This document shows, piece after piece, positions 19,261 through 28,261 of a stretch of DNA of 30,660 nucleotides. Location: the NCBI GenBank assembly GCA_027596035.1, contig JADGJA010000201.1, positions 1-30,660 of the forward strand, written 5' to 3'. Below the pieces are notes generated by a model that ran no database searches, had not been told where the DNA came from, and was given only the letters and a program-made list of their open reading frames with translations. The translations under genes and the position numbers were made by a program. The stretch's first letter is position 1. The number at the start of each line of letters is the position of its first letter. This stretch comes from Thoreauomyces humboldtii (lineage: Eukaryota; Chytridiomycota; Chytridiomycetes; Spizellomycetales; Powellomycetaceae).

Positions 19261-20661
19261 ATGTCCGCCGACAACAGCAACAGTAATACGCGAGATCTGG
19301 ACCTTCTCGCCTACTCCCTTATACAGCAATTTCTCCGACAACAAAACCTCACTGCCGCTCTCGACGCCCTTGAAGCCGAAGCTCCCCATGTCTTTGCCGA
19401 ACTAGCCTCCAATCCCTCTCTGGGAGCTCACAAGCCTCTCACAGCCGTTCTGGAAGAGCACCAGCTTCTGACCTTCCAGGAACACCTCGGTCAACTTTCC
19501 CTCGCCGTGAAAAAGAACGATGACGAGCTATTCAAGTTGGGGAAGGGAAGGATGCCGGTCGAGGATGGGAAGAGGGTCCTAGAGGGAATCCACTACGCAA
19601 ACATCCTGACGGCCAGGCCAGCCACCCTCCCATCCACTCTCTTCCCGGATGCCGAGATCGTTGAAACCACCGTCTCGGTACTGATCTCGTCGTCCACGGA
19701 CCAGACGATCAAAATCACAGAGACGGACAGCGGACGAACCCTTGGAGTCCTGGACCATCACAAGGCTGCAGCTTTGGCTATCGATCTGTGTCCTTCCGAT
19801 CCTGCATACCTTCTCAGTGGGGGTATGGACGGCGCGCATCATATCGTGGACGTGCGCACCGGCGTGGCAGTTCAGTCCTGGAAGGATCACGGGAAGTACG
19901 TCGTGAGGGCCAAGTTTTCGCCTGATGGACGATGGTTCGCGACGGGCTCGTATGACAGGAACGTGCATGTTTACCGGCGGGTGGAGGGAAGGGAGGAGGC
20001 AGAACCGCCAAAGTATGAAAAGGTCCATTCGGTTCAGTTCCGTGGTGCGGTGGAGTCGTTATGCTTCCTTCCTCCGGTAAACGCGGAAGACTCGGCGGGT
20101 TCCGCAACCTCGACCGTTACGCCGACCACTGCCAGCGGTCCTTTGGCCATATACACACTCGTGGTAGGCTCTCGGGACGACAACTGTCTTCACTACATTG
20201 ACATGGATCCTTCCCGAGCCTACCCGTCCACTCCTTACAATATGAATGCCAATGGCGATGACTGGATTTCTTTCACGGCGATGGATATCTCTCCATCCCC
20301 GTCCGGCCGTCACCTCGCCGTCTACACCGACTCGAAGGCCGGTCGCATCATTCTGTTCCGCGCCAGGACCTCAACCCAGGCTCGGAACCTCTGGGGGGTT
20401 GTCGCCGACGGGTTTTCCCAGCCTCGATGCTGCTGGGACACTGCGGGGAGGTACCTCTTTGCCACCAGCGATGATCGACAGGTCTACGTCTTCGACGTTA
20501 CTAGCGGGCAGGTCGTCAGGAAGCTCGCTGGGCATTCCGAGATCGTCAGGAGCATCGCGTGGGATCCAGCGGGGCAAAGGCTTGTCAGTTGTTCTTTTGA
20601 CAAGACGATCAGGACTTGGGAAACAGCCGATGGAGAGGTTGAAACAGGAATTCAGCGTTGA
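19261..20661 (+). CDS. WD40-repeat protein with N-terminal LisH-like helix
   Basis: This intronless frame encodes 466 residues. It starts at ATG 19261, preceded by a plausible leader; an in-frame ATG further upstream would add an unlikely basic extension. Residues 10-45 (LDLLAYSLIQQFLRQQNLTA, then ALDALEAE) form a LisH-type dimerisation helix pair. WD40 blades follow: SVLISSSTDQTIKITETDSG, AIDLCPSDPAYLLSGGMDGA, VVRAKFSPDGRWFATGSYDR, FATSDDRQVYVFDVTSGQVV and SIAWDPAGQRLVSCSFDKTI with RTWETADG at the end. Blades 4 and 5 are interrupted by Ser/Thr-rich inserts. Such proteins are usually scaffolds; I cannot name its complex. It converges on STEEP1 with only 87 bp between stop codons. Confidence 0.9.
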   Translation: MSADNSNSNTRDLDLLAYSLIQQFLRQQNLTAALDALEAEAPHVFAELASNPSLGAHKPLTAVLEEHQLLTFQEHLGQLSLAVKKNDDELFKLGKGRMPVEDGKRVLEGIHYANILTARPATLPSTLFPDAEIVETTVSVLISSSTDQTIKITETDSGRTLGVLDHHKAAALAIDLCPSDPAYLLSGGMDGAHHIVDVRTGVAVQSWKDHGKYVVRAKFSPDGRWFATGSYDRNVHVYRRVEGREEAEPPKYEKVHSVQFRGAVESLCFLPPVNAEDSAGSATSTVTPTTASGPLAIYTLVVGSRDDNCLHYIDMDPSRAYPSTPYNMNANGDDWISFTAMDISPSPSGRHLAVYTDSKAGRIILFRARTSTQARNLWGVVADGFSQPRCCWDTAGRYLFATSDDRQVYVFDVTSGQVVRKLAGHSEIVRSIAWDPAGQRLVSCSFDKTIRTWETADGEVETGIQR

Positions 20662-20748
20662 GTCACTCCTCCATCGTACGTAGATCGGATAGGGTGTAAT
20701 ATAGTACAATGAGCACAAATGCGCTTCAAAAATCCGCCTGAGATTGCG

Positions 20749-21436
20749 TTATCCATATAACCGTGCCCGTTCCTTGCTGTCGCGTATGAGCTGATCGGCG
20801 GTTTGCTGCAGCGCCGACGGTCGCTTGTCTCTTGCCTGCAAATCACGTACGCATGAGATCTGAACGTCCGCTACCAAAGCCCTGGGTCCATCGCCTTTCT
20901 TACCTTCCCGTCCGCTATGGTATCCCTCTCGGTGGACGCCGAAGTGTGGACTGCTCCTTCCAATATATACACGTACGCCTTTTCCTGATCATACCCAATC
21001 GGGACCTCGCATCGCGGGCAGTCCCATCCCCACTGCTTCTCGTAACCCCCTTCCCTGTGTGCCGGCAAGAGGAACAACCGAATCAGACCCTGCCCTTTCG
21101 GACACGTGCCACTGCCAGGGAAGCTGACAAGTACCGTTTTATGAGTCGCTGCTGTCCTCGCTTCAAGTTGAGCTTGAAAGTCCGCGTCTCGGTGATGATG
21201 TATGCATCGTCCGTCTTTCGTCGTGGTAGGCGGTGTAGACGCTTATCTGGTTGGTCACGTCGAATTCAGCATACTGAGACGATGGGGGAGAGCACTTGGG
21301 AAAGCAGCGTCAACTAACCTATGATGAGGACGTACTCTCCGCAGAGGGCACAGTAGTATACATGCAGGTTCTTCTCTGCTGCCGTGGCTAGGTCCGAAGA
21401 CGCTGATATCGTACTTGAACTGACGATCTTTGGCAT
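20749..21436 (-). CDS. STEEP1 / CXorf56 (UPF0428) family protein
   Basis: There are four exons, 21436-21319, 21246-21135, 21054-20904 and 20835-20749. Phases 1, 2 and 0 agree, giving 155 residues. The start MPKIVSSSTIS matches the family's MPKxVS N-terminus. NLHVYYCALCGEYVLIIDKR and LHRLPRRKTDDAYII follow, which is the conserved HVYYCxCG...LPxRxxD region. Then come LIKREGGYEKQWGWDCPRCE and VPIGYD, the second zinc-binding half. The C-terminal exon reads SALQQTADQLIRDSKERARL and YG. In mammals STEEP1 promotes STING exit from the ER and is also reported among spliceosome-associated proteins. STING signalling is not expected in fungi, so a splicing-related role is likelier here (inference). The acceptor at 21055 (GGCACACAG) was chosen because nearer AGs break frame. 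Confidence 0.92.
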
Positions 21437-21614
21437 TTCGATGGTTTGAGGAAGCTGGGAACGAAGTCGGAAATGTCGGACCTCAAACAGGGCATTTGCA
21501 ATTCCACTTGCAATCCTGTTCCCCCCCCCATACCGTACGGAGTTTAGCGGTACCGAGTGACTCTAGCAACCTTCATCTGTCAAGAAAGGCCATCGCCATA
21601 TGTCCCCTGCCACC
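21437..21614. promoter_or_regulatory. divergent promoter, STEEP1 / PPIL1
   Basis: Only 178 bp separate the two start codons. The interval has a C9 run near 21521-21530 and the sequence TACCGTACGGAG, but no TATA box. Such a compact head-to-head layout suggests shared regulation. Confidence 0.45.
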
Positions 21615-22596
21615 ATGTCAGACGCACGATCAGTAGTACTTCATACGACAGCCGGAGCCATAACCATCGAGCTTTACTGGAACCACGCTCCACGGACCTG
21701 TGAGAACTTTCATCAATTGGTACAGTGACGAGGGAACTCTTCTGAAATCCGGAGATTAGAAAGAGATGACTGATATCATTGTTCTTTCGGCATACAATAG
21801 GCGAAACGAGGATATTATAACAATGTGAAGGTTGGTGACGCCGACATTTTGACCTGTAGATCACCTGAGCACAAAAGAGCTAATACTCGTGGATTTGATT
21901 CCCTCAGTTCCACAGAATCATTCCGGTGGGTGCACCTAAGTCTTTTTCAGCGGTCCAGCGGTCCCGCTGACTGTCCATGCTTTGATTGCAAAAGGACTTC
22001 ATGATCCAAGGAGGTCAGCAACAGGCGTTGACATGGACAGAGATCTAGGAATCATGGATTACTTATAATACGTCTTGCAACTTTTGTAGGAGATCCAACG
22101 GGAACGGGGCGGGGAGGAACGAGCATCTACGGGTCAGCATCAGAGCCTTGGAAGGCCGGACTCCCCGAATTTATGCTCAGATCTCCTTGTTTTTTGGTTC
22201 ATCAGGGAGAAGTTCCAAGACGAAATCAGCTCAGAACTTAAGCACACGGGCGCGGGGATCTTGTCTATGGCAAACAGGTGGGTGATTGCAAGGCTTTTTC
22301 GGTAAACCCCCGTTTCTATCATTGACGTCGGAGCCCCGCCATAGTGGACCCAACACCAATGGATCCCAGTTCTTCATCACACTCGCACCTACGCCGTGGC
22401 TGGACGGAAAGCACACGATTTTTGCGCGGGTCAGCTCTGGCATGACTGTCGTCAAGCGGATAGGACTTGTGAGTGTGGGCAAGGCTTGGACAATTTTGCT
22501 TGTGCAGAACTCTGACTCGACCGATGGCAGGTCCCCACTAACGCGGAGGATAGACCGAAGGATGATATTGTCATCATGAGGGCGGAGGCTTTGTGA
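21615..22596 (+). CDS. PPIL1: peptidyl-prolyl cis-trans isomerase, PPIL1-type cyclophilin
   Basis: This is a spliceosomal cyclophilin; its animal orthologue binds SKIP (Prp45) in activated spliceosomes. There are eight small exons: 21615-21719, 21801-21830, 21908-21925, 21995-22013, 22090-22132, 22206-22277, 22345-22468 and 22531-22596. All phases match, giving 158 residues, close to the family's 166. It begins [20 protein letters not shown] and ends [11 protein letters not shown]. Core motifs are [69 protein letters not shown] and HTIFARV. The catalytic Arg (FHR), Gln (IQGG), Phe and Trp (PWLDGKHT) positions are all kept, so it should be an active, cyclosporin-sensitive type. Exon 3 is only 18 nt and encodes FHRIIP, including the catalytic Arg; exon 4 is 19 nt. 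Confidence 0.96.
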
Positions 22597-23826
22597 GGGC
22601 TGCGCTTGCCCTTAGTCTGCTTGTTGTATTCATGCGATCATTCGGTTCGCGCATCTTGCCGATTACAACAATGATGCATGCGTTCCATCTCGGCGCACCA
22701 TCGCCGTACCCCAATGTTTTTGAAGGCCCTCACCACTTTCGCACGACGACCTCGCCATTTATCTACTTGGGCACTTACCAAACTCCGATCGATGTCTCAG
22801 GGCGGCATAGCGCGGCCAAGTAGAGCACACATTCCGTTATTCCTGTGGCCATCAAAAAGATCGCAAGTGTGCATTCTTTCTAGGTATCATGAGAACAGAG
22901 GGAAAACTGAGCTGAAACCTCCAAGTATAGTGCTCGCGGAGACAGGAACTTTTATCACCTGACCCGGGCCTCGAGGTCGGCAGGAGGACATCGACGACTA
23001 CTGCGTTGATATCGATATGTTCCTGTGTGACTGTCGTCATGCCTGGGGTATGATGAACGAGACGAAAGGTAGATGGAGCGAAGCGGAAGAGACCATGAAA
23101 ATGGAAATATAAACTTTATTTCTTTGATCGCCCTGCCCCGCAATGCGAACCCAGGTGCACGCACGGCGTCGAGCGGAGTCTGGGCTACCAACTAAACCGG
23201 TACCTCGTACATGTAATTTGCCTGTCGAATATAAGCCCGTGGATGTGGCCGGTAACAAATACATCGGCCCCTGTATCTACCCCTTCGGCCCCTGATAGAA
23301 CGATACGGACGGTCACCAGTAGTCAACCGGCGGCATTGGGAGGTAGCCTCTTCGAACCCCTCTGAATGGAAGCGAGTGGACAGGTTGAACCTGAAGGTTT
23401 TGCTCCCGCTTCCGCTGTGGTCACCCCAGCGGGCGCATAACGGGGCTTAGCGGGAGTCCCGTTAACTCTTACGACCCGACCGTGGGCAACGTACGTGTAC
23501 AGGATGTTCGTTCTTACATGGCCAAACAGTTGGTGATTTTTCATTTTGGGGATGAGAGCCGAGAGCCAGGGACCTATCACGTAAGCGAGTCGCGTTTTCC
23601 TCGCCGTTTCTTTGTCCTCCCTCCTTCCTTCCCCCATTTCTTTCCCTTCCAGAAGCAAAAGGACTGTACACTACTTCCACCACCACCCACTACCACTCTC
23701 CATCACTGGGTCCGCTTAGTCTTTCAACACTTGAGAACACTTTAACCAGAACTTATTCTCCAGCAGGTCATTGTCAGCTCATCGTTACATTCTCCAGTTA
23801 TCCTACCGCCGTTGATCGCCGATCCC
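22597..23826. other. gene-free interval, about 1.2 kb
   Basis: No coding sequence can be supported between PPIL1 and the next ORF. The only pattern I see is a tRNA-like segment on the minus strand at 23130-23205. The final 200 bp are rich in T/C and CCACCACC-type repeats (23670-23710), consistent with the leader of the downstream gene. Confidence 0.45.
23130..23205 (-). other. tRNA-like fragment (A-box and B-box match), possible pseudo-tRNA or SINE head
   Basis: On the minus strand GGTTTAGTTGGTAG (23198-23185) resembles a tRNA D-arm/A box. GGGTTCGCATT (23152-23142) resembles the T-loop/B box, at a tRNA-like spacing of about 32 nt. The acceptor stem and T stem do not pair well, so it is not a functional tRNA by eye. 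An A-rich stretch (AAAGAAATAAAG) follows about 15 nt downstream, as in tRNA-derived SINEs. Confidence 0.3.
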
Positions 23827-25839
23827 ATGTCTGTACAAGACGTTCGGGATGAAGTCGCCCCGCACGAAGTGTCTGGAGACGAGGGGGTGCGTGCGGGAGC
23901 AGGTGAAATGAAGCCACAAGATTCCTTGACCACATCACCCATTCCTTCACCGTCACCATCAAATTCAACCCGGCAGCCAGAAGTTCAACCCGGCGTGGCG
24001 GTGGCCGAGCCCAAAGCAGACGGCCGTGCCTTACAATCGCACGCAACGGACGAGTCAGGAGCTATCCCGCCTGCACCCGCTTCTGCTCTTCCTTTACGTC
24101 TTTTGACGAAACCCGTCGTCAGCGACCTCACAACTTCGACGAACGACACAACGACACCAACGTCCCCCGCTCTTATGTCCTTTGGTTCGGGCGTCGTTCC
24201 GATGTCCCCGCGGCCAGAGAAGCGTCGGAAGCGCAACTACTATCTTCAGATCACTGTCTCGGAAGCTCGACGAGGAGCGCTTCCCGGCTATGAAGGGGAT
24301 AGACGAGTCGAGTGGGCCGTCAGCGACGCCGATGCAGAAAACCTGACAGATTCGGCTCGACGAACGCGAGATGCGCTGGATACACTTCGAACTTTTTGGA
24401 ATGACGTAGCTCCTGACGAGCTAGGGTTTGAGGAGTTCGCGTGGTGCGTCTTTGGAGACGATCTCGAAACGGCTCACGGAAGTCCTTTGCCCGAGGAAGA
24501 CGTCACCACGCACATGGCTGCGAGACTCGCCGGATCCACGACCGCGCTGTCGGCTTTCCTAGCTGATCTGAGAGACTGGGACGCGTTCAGACTTCTCATC
24601 AGGCGCCGCGCCGGTCGACTTCCTGTATCTCTCGAAACGCGCGGAGATGAAAGGAGGCGGAGAAGCCGCGACGTAGATGGCAGAGCGCCTTCGCCGCCAA
24701 TCGAGGCGCTCGTTCCTTCGTCGCCTGCTCCGGACGCTGTACAGGTGCTGTCCTCTGAAGCCTTTTACTTTGTGATGTCAGCAAAAGAAGCGCAGTGGAA
24801 CGCGCAGCGCATCGAGCTCGAGGAGGCGTTGGCGAGTGCAGAGAGGAAGGTCCGACGAATCGTCAACTCTGTGACGGGCGCACTCGGAGGTGCCATCGAC
24901 GACGATGAAGAAGACAAGCGAATCTCGAGCGCAAAGAAGCAGATTGCCTCGGTTACCAGCACCACTTCGTCCACGACCAACACACGCAAGCTCCCTACCA
25001 CGACGCATCTCGTCGCTGCAGTTCGCGACCTGCCACCCAAGTCCGAAGCCAGGCGTCCACATCGTCTATCGAAGCAAGTCAGCTTCGATCCCGAGACCGT
25101 GGAACGCGGAGCTGTCAAGGATCGCCTTAACGACGCTCTTGCAGATTTCGGACGCGCCGGCAGCGCGGCCGGTACCACCACTGAAGAGGCACACGTACCG
25201 ACCACGTCAGTCACCGCACCGGCACGCACGTGGCGAGACCTCGTCGCGGGCATCCAGCCGGACGACGAGACCGCCCCCGTCGAGGTATACGACGACTCAC
25301 CCGAGGGAGAGGAACTCACCCCTCCCGAGAGCTACAGCGAATGCGACGAACACGACGACACCGGCTCGCACGACGGAAGCAGCATCAGCACCGTCAACTA
25401 CGACCGACCTTTACGACCGTCATCTTCTAATTCCCTTTCCCGTTCCAACTCCGTCTCAATGGCCGCGACCGCGGCGGAACCCATGTACCACATGGACAAT
25501 GGGCGCTTCAGCACTACCGGCAGCATCAGCGCCGCCTCCTACCCTCCACCTCCGCCCATCCCGGAAGTCCATCCTGATCTGATCGCACTTCCTCGTCGCA
25601 GCACGTCCTCGTCCACCAGTCGATTGAGTCACTCGGCGTCCTTTGCCCGCAGGAAGCGGTTGGCGAGTCGACCCAGCTGGCTCGATTTCTCGAGATCGAG
25701 GTCAAGCGTGGACGATCTGAGGAACGGCGGACCGATCGAGGAAGAGAATCGAGACGATGTCGATGTCAAGAAGCCCGGAAGGGCTGGAAAGTTTGGAAGG
25801 TATCTCCAGAGCAAGCTATCGAGGGATGCCTTGAAGTGA
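23827..25839 (+). CDS. hypothetical protein, 670 residues, mostly disordered with one ordered core
   Basis: This single long exon starts at ATG 23827 (MSVQDVRDEVAPHE). Residues 1-135 are Pro/Ser/Thr-rich. About 136-275 form an ordered block: RKRNYYLQITVSEARRGALP, VEWAVSDADAENLTDSARRT, FWNDVAPDELGFEEFAWCVF and LSAFLADLRDWDAFRLLIRR. A helical segment near 310-350 (SAKEAQWNAQRIELEEALAS, AERKVRRIV) is probably a coiled coil. The remainder is Ser/Thr-rich with an acidic patch, ending in a basic tail (SFARRKRLASRPSWLDFSRS). I do not recognise a family, and there is no signal peptide or membrane segment. The high Ser/Arg content and short basic motifs suggest a phosphorylated scaffold (inference only). 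Codon use and length make it a real gene despite the lack of homology. Confidence 0.75.
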   Translation: MSVQDVRDEVAPHEVSGDEGVRAGAGEMKPQDSLTTSPIPSPSPSNSTRQPEVQPGVAVAEPKADGRALQSHATDESGAIPPAPASALPLRLLTKPVVSDLTTSTNDTTTPTSPALMSFGSGVVPMSPRPEKRRKRNYYLQITVSEARRGALPGYEGDRRVEWAVSDADAENLTDSARRTRDALDTLRTFWNDVAPDELGFEEFAWCVFGDDLETAHGSPLPEEDVTTHMAARLAGSTTALSAFLADLRDWDAFRLLIRRRAGRLPVSLETRGDERRRRSRDVDGRAPSPPIEALVPSSPAPDAVQVLSSEAFYFVMSAKEAQWNAQRIELEEALASAERKVRRIVNSVTGALGGAIDDDEEDKRISSAKKQIASVTSTTSSTTNTRKLPTTTHLVAAVRDLPPKSEARRPHRLSKQVSFDPETVERGAVKDRLNDALADFGRAGSAAGTTTEEAHVPTTSVTAPARTWRDLVAGIQPDDETAPVEVYDDSPEGEELTPPESYSECDEHDDTGSHDGSSISTVNYDRPLRPSSSNSLSRSNSVSMAATAAEPMYHMDNGRFSTTGSISAASYPPPPPIPEVHPDLIALPRRSTSSSTSRLSHSASFARRKRLASRPSWLDFSRSRSSVDDLRNGGPIEEENRDDVDVKKPGRAGKFGRYLQSKLSRDALK

Positions 25840-26223
25840 TCAGCTGTTTTGTTTTTTGTGTGTCGTTCTGCGACTTCCCATTCGGATATTTAGTTTAGTT
25901 TCTGTTTTTTCTCCCTTTTTGGCGTATCTGCTCCCTATTATCGCTTATTGAATGACTGAATACACATGTTTTTCGAAGTAAAGTACCAAGCGGTGATAGG
26001 TTTCAAGATGACCGCGACGAGGTCATGGTAATACTGGTCCTCGACAAAGGTGCTGCTGCGCTGCGCCGCGTGAAGAAGTCGATCGCAAGCTGTCGAACGA
26101 GAGAGCCTGAAGGCTGACATAAGCCCTCCCTCCTCAGGCAGTCGAGCATCCGGGGCGCGAGAAAGCAAGCGCATCACGACGCATCGACGCTGAACTTGCG
26201 CTACAAGCGGGCTCACAAGTATC
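25840..26223. other. 3' flank of orphan gene and upstream region of the NME5-like gene
   Basis: T-rich sequence with TTTTGTTTTTTGTGTG and TTTCTGTTTTTTCTCCC (25848-25918) follows the stop codon and probably holds the 3' UTR and termination region. No coding signal is seen in 25940-26223. Confidence 0.4.
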
Positions 26224-27020
26224 ATGGACCGTCTCTTCCTTCTCATCAAGCCTGATGTGGCGGCTCACGAGCCCCAGGTTGTGTACCGTCTCGGACAGGC
26301 CGGCTTCAAACTTTTCAACGTAAACCGCGAAGATACCTGTTTAACACGAAACCGTTTCTTGATATCCTTTCTGACAAAAAAATCGTGTGGTTCTCTTAGC
26401 GTCGACGAACGATCTTGACCAATGAACAGGCATCTGAGTTCTTCAACGATTGGGCTCAGGACCCTGACTTTGGAGAGCTCATCTCTTATGTGACTTCGGG
26501 TCCCGTGGTCGCCCTGGCACTGCAACGACACGATGGATTTGCGGAGCTAAGGAAGGTCGTAGGAAACGGGGATGAGGAAGACACGGAGAGGTGCAACAAT
26601 GTGGAATGTCGAAACTTGTGGGATTCGAGAGATCCTAACTGTTTTCGTTAAAGCCTACGGAGAAAATACGCGCCGGACGAACTTCGGAACGGCTTCCATA
26701 TCAGCGAGACACCCGAGAGTGTGGAAAGGGATCTCCGACTATTCTTCCCAGACAGTAAGCGGATTCCGCTAGGTCAATGGGCATAAGACGAGAAACCTAA
26801 GACAGTTCGTGCTTTCACAGCCCCTGTCCATCCGCCACCCACTTCTGACGACGCAAAGATGACGCTCGAAACTACCGTATATCCTACCCTACTTCAAGGC
26901 CTTACTCAACTGTGTAAAGAAAAGCCAGCCAATCCAACCGCTTGGCTGGGAACTTGGTTGCTGGATAATAACCCCAACAAACCTCGCGTCGAGGAGCCGG
27001 CTCCTATCCCGACCGCCTAG
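26224..27020 (+). CDS. NME5-type protein: nucleoside diphosphate kinase domain plus Dpy-30 motif
   Basis: There are four exons, 26224-26319, 26400-26590, 26654-26754 and 26821-27020. Phases 0, 2 and 1 match, giving 195 residues (human NME5 about 212). The NDK domain begins MDRLFLLIKPD with the ATP-site Lys9, continues RRTILTNEQASEFFNDWAQD and VTSGPVVALALQRHDGF, then LRRKYAPDELRNGFHISETP. His111 in the NGFH context is the phospho-acceptor position. FFPD closes the domain. The C-terminus TVYPTLLQGLTQLCKEKPAN followed by AWLGTWLLDNNPNKPRVEEP is a Dpy-30 dimerisation motif and strongly resembles the NME5 tail. NME5 and its algal counterpart RSP23 are radial-spoke or ciliary proteins. The intron at 26591 uses GTGCAA; the next has CTAAG-type sequence before CACAG. 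Kinase activity is possible but untested, and group NME5 proteins are often inactive. Confidence 0.92.
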
Positions 27021-27157
27021 ATCTGTGAGAAGAGAGCGGGAATTCCTTTCGGTGTGCCAGGAACCATATGCCCCTTCGCGAAATGTGTACAAAACAATGA
27101 ACGAGACGCTAAGCTTCATCCTTCATTTGCAAACTTCGATCGGTACATCTTCTACGT

Positions 27158-28261
27158 CTACCTTCCCCACTTTTGCAGCACCACTTTCATCTCCTTCTCC
27201 GTTATGGGAATGACCGAGCCATGTCGGAGCCTCGGCGGCAGCATAAAGTTCTGCGACGCTGTCCACTCTCCCTTCGCGATGTCCATGGTCTGGAAAAGAA
27301 CGTGACCGCGGCTGCAGAACTCGTCGATAAAAAGAGGCCACTTTCCTGGGACGGTGGTGCTCGGAAAGCACGTGGGACCTTCACCGCGAGTGATGACCCC
27401 TTCCCGATCCCATGCAACGGAAGTCCAAGGCCCATCGAATCCCGACGTGGATGCTTCCTGTAACACGAACTTTTGCGTCCGGCGCGTCGACAGAAGAGGA
27501 GCGTTTGTCCTTGGCTGAACCGGTACAGCGTGTCGATGGACGCATCGTTTGACCATCCGCGTGTCGACCACGTCCCAGCCTCGGTCGATGTAAGTGCGAG
27601 CTGGCGAAAAGTGGGCAAAAGTCCAGCGTCTCGGCAGCGAGGATGCGGTTGTAAGCCCCGTCGCTCGGGTGGTTCACGTCCGTGGCGGGGTTAGATGCTG
27701 CTTGCCCAGAAGACCTGGAAGCCACCGACGGCGGCGTCCCAGATCCCGGGCGGGCCCCCAGGTGTTTCCCGCGTCAGAGGACGAGACTCTGAAAAGCTCG
27801 GGTTCGGACCAGGAAGCGAGCCAGCCCGGGGCGGATCACAGGAGAAGGGAACGAGATCCGTTGCGGAGGGAATCGGGCCATCCGGAGGCGGGCGTGCCAT
27901 GGATCTTGAGGTCGGTCGCGAGGATTCGGAATCCCGCGCCGTCTCGGATAATGTAGGGATCGCGGGCGCCTTTGGTACGTTAGAGGTAAGGACAGGGTGG
28001 CCGTCATTGAGTGGGAACCACGTCGAGGCATCCGTGCCGTTTGAAACGGCAAAGAAGATGGATTCGCCGTCTGAGTAGCCTTCGCCGGTAAAGTCTGCTC
28101 GGACTCTTGAGCAAGGATCCTTCTTGCCCGGTGAAAGGCTTCGACTTACATGCAAACAAATATCCAGCGTAAGACTCGATAGACTTCGCGCCCGACGGGG
28201 CTGCGATGCTCGAGCTTGCCAAAACAGCCAGGGCAACCAAAAAACAAGTCAATGCTTGCAT
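27158..28261 (-). pseudogene. secreted GH43-like glycoside hydrolase, multiply frameshifted
   Basis: ATG 28261 opens a signal peptide (MQALTCFLVALAVLASSSIA). An intron (GTAAGTCG...CGAGCAG, about 28153-28098) joins to YFTGEGYSDGESIFFAVSNG and HPVLTSN. Family motifs then continue but jump frame: GARDPYIIRDGAGFRILATD, GSRSLLL, SDAGNTWGPA, WDAAVGGFQVFWASS, NPATDVNHPSDGAYNRILAA, FSPARTYIDRGWDVVDTRMV, NDASIDTLYRFSQ, KDKRSSSVDAPDAK, and finally KFVLQEASTSGFDGPW to RLRHGSVIPITEKE before TAG 27158. I count at least six frame changes (near 27972, 27752, 27689, 27613, 27553, 27511 and 27473) and an in-frame TGA at 27836-27838 where a Trp would fit. No splice sites explain them. The ancestral enzyme was probably an extracellular beta-arabinan or beta-xylan type hydrolase. 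Either a young pseudogene or local assembly indels. Confidence 0.78.

Noticed and set aside
21055..21134. A shorter 23-bp intron in STEEP1 ending at the CTGGCAG near 21112
   Set aside because: It is phase-compatible but far shorter than every other intron in the window. The 80-bp intron ending at 21055 restores the family sequence LIKREGGYEKQW.
24765..25319. Minus-strand Ser/Val-rich open frame of 184 residues
   Set aside because: It is the antisense shadow of the low-complexity region of the 670-residue + strand gene.
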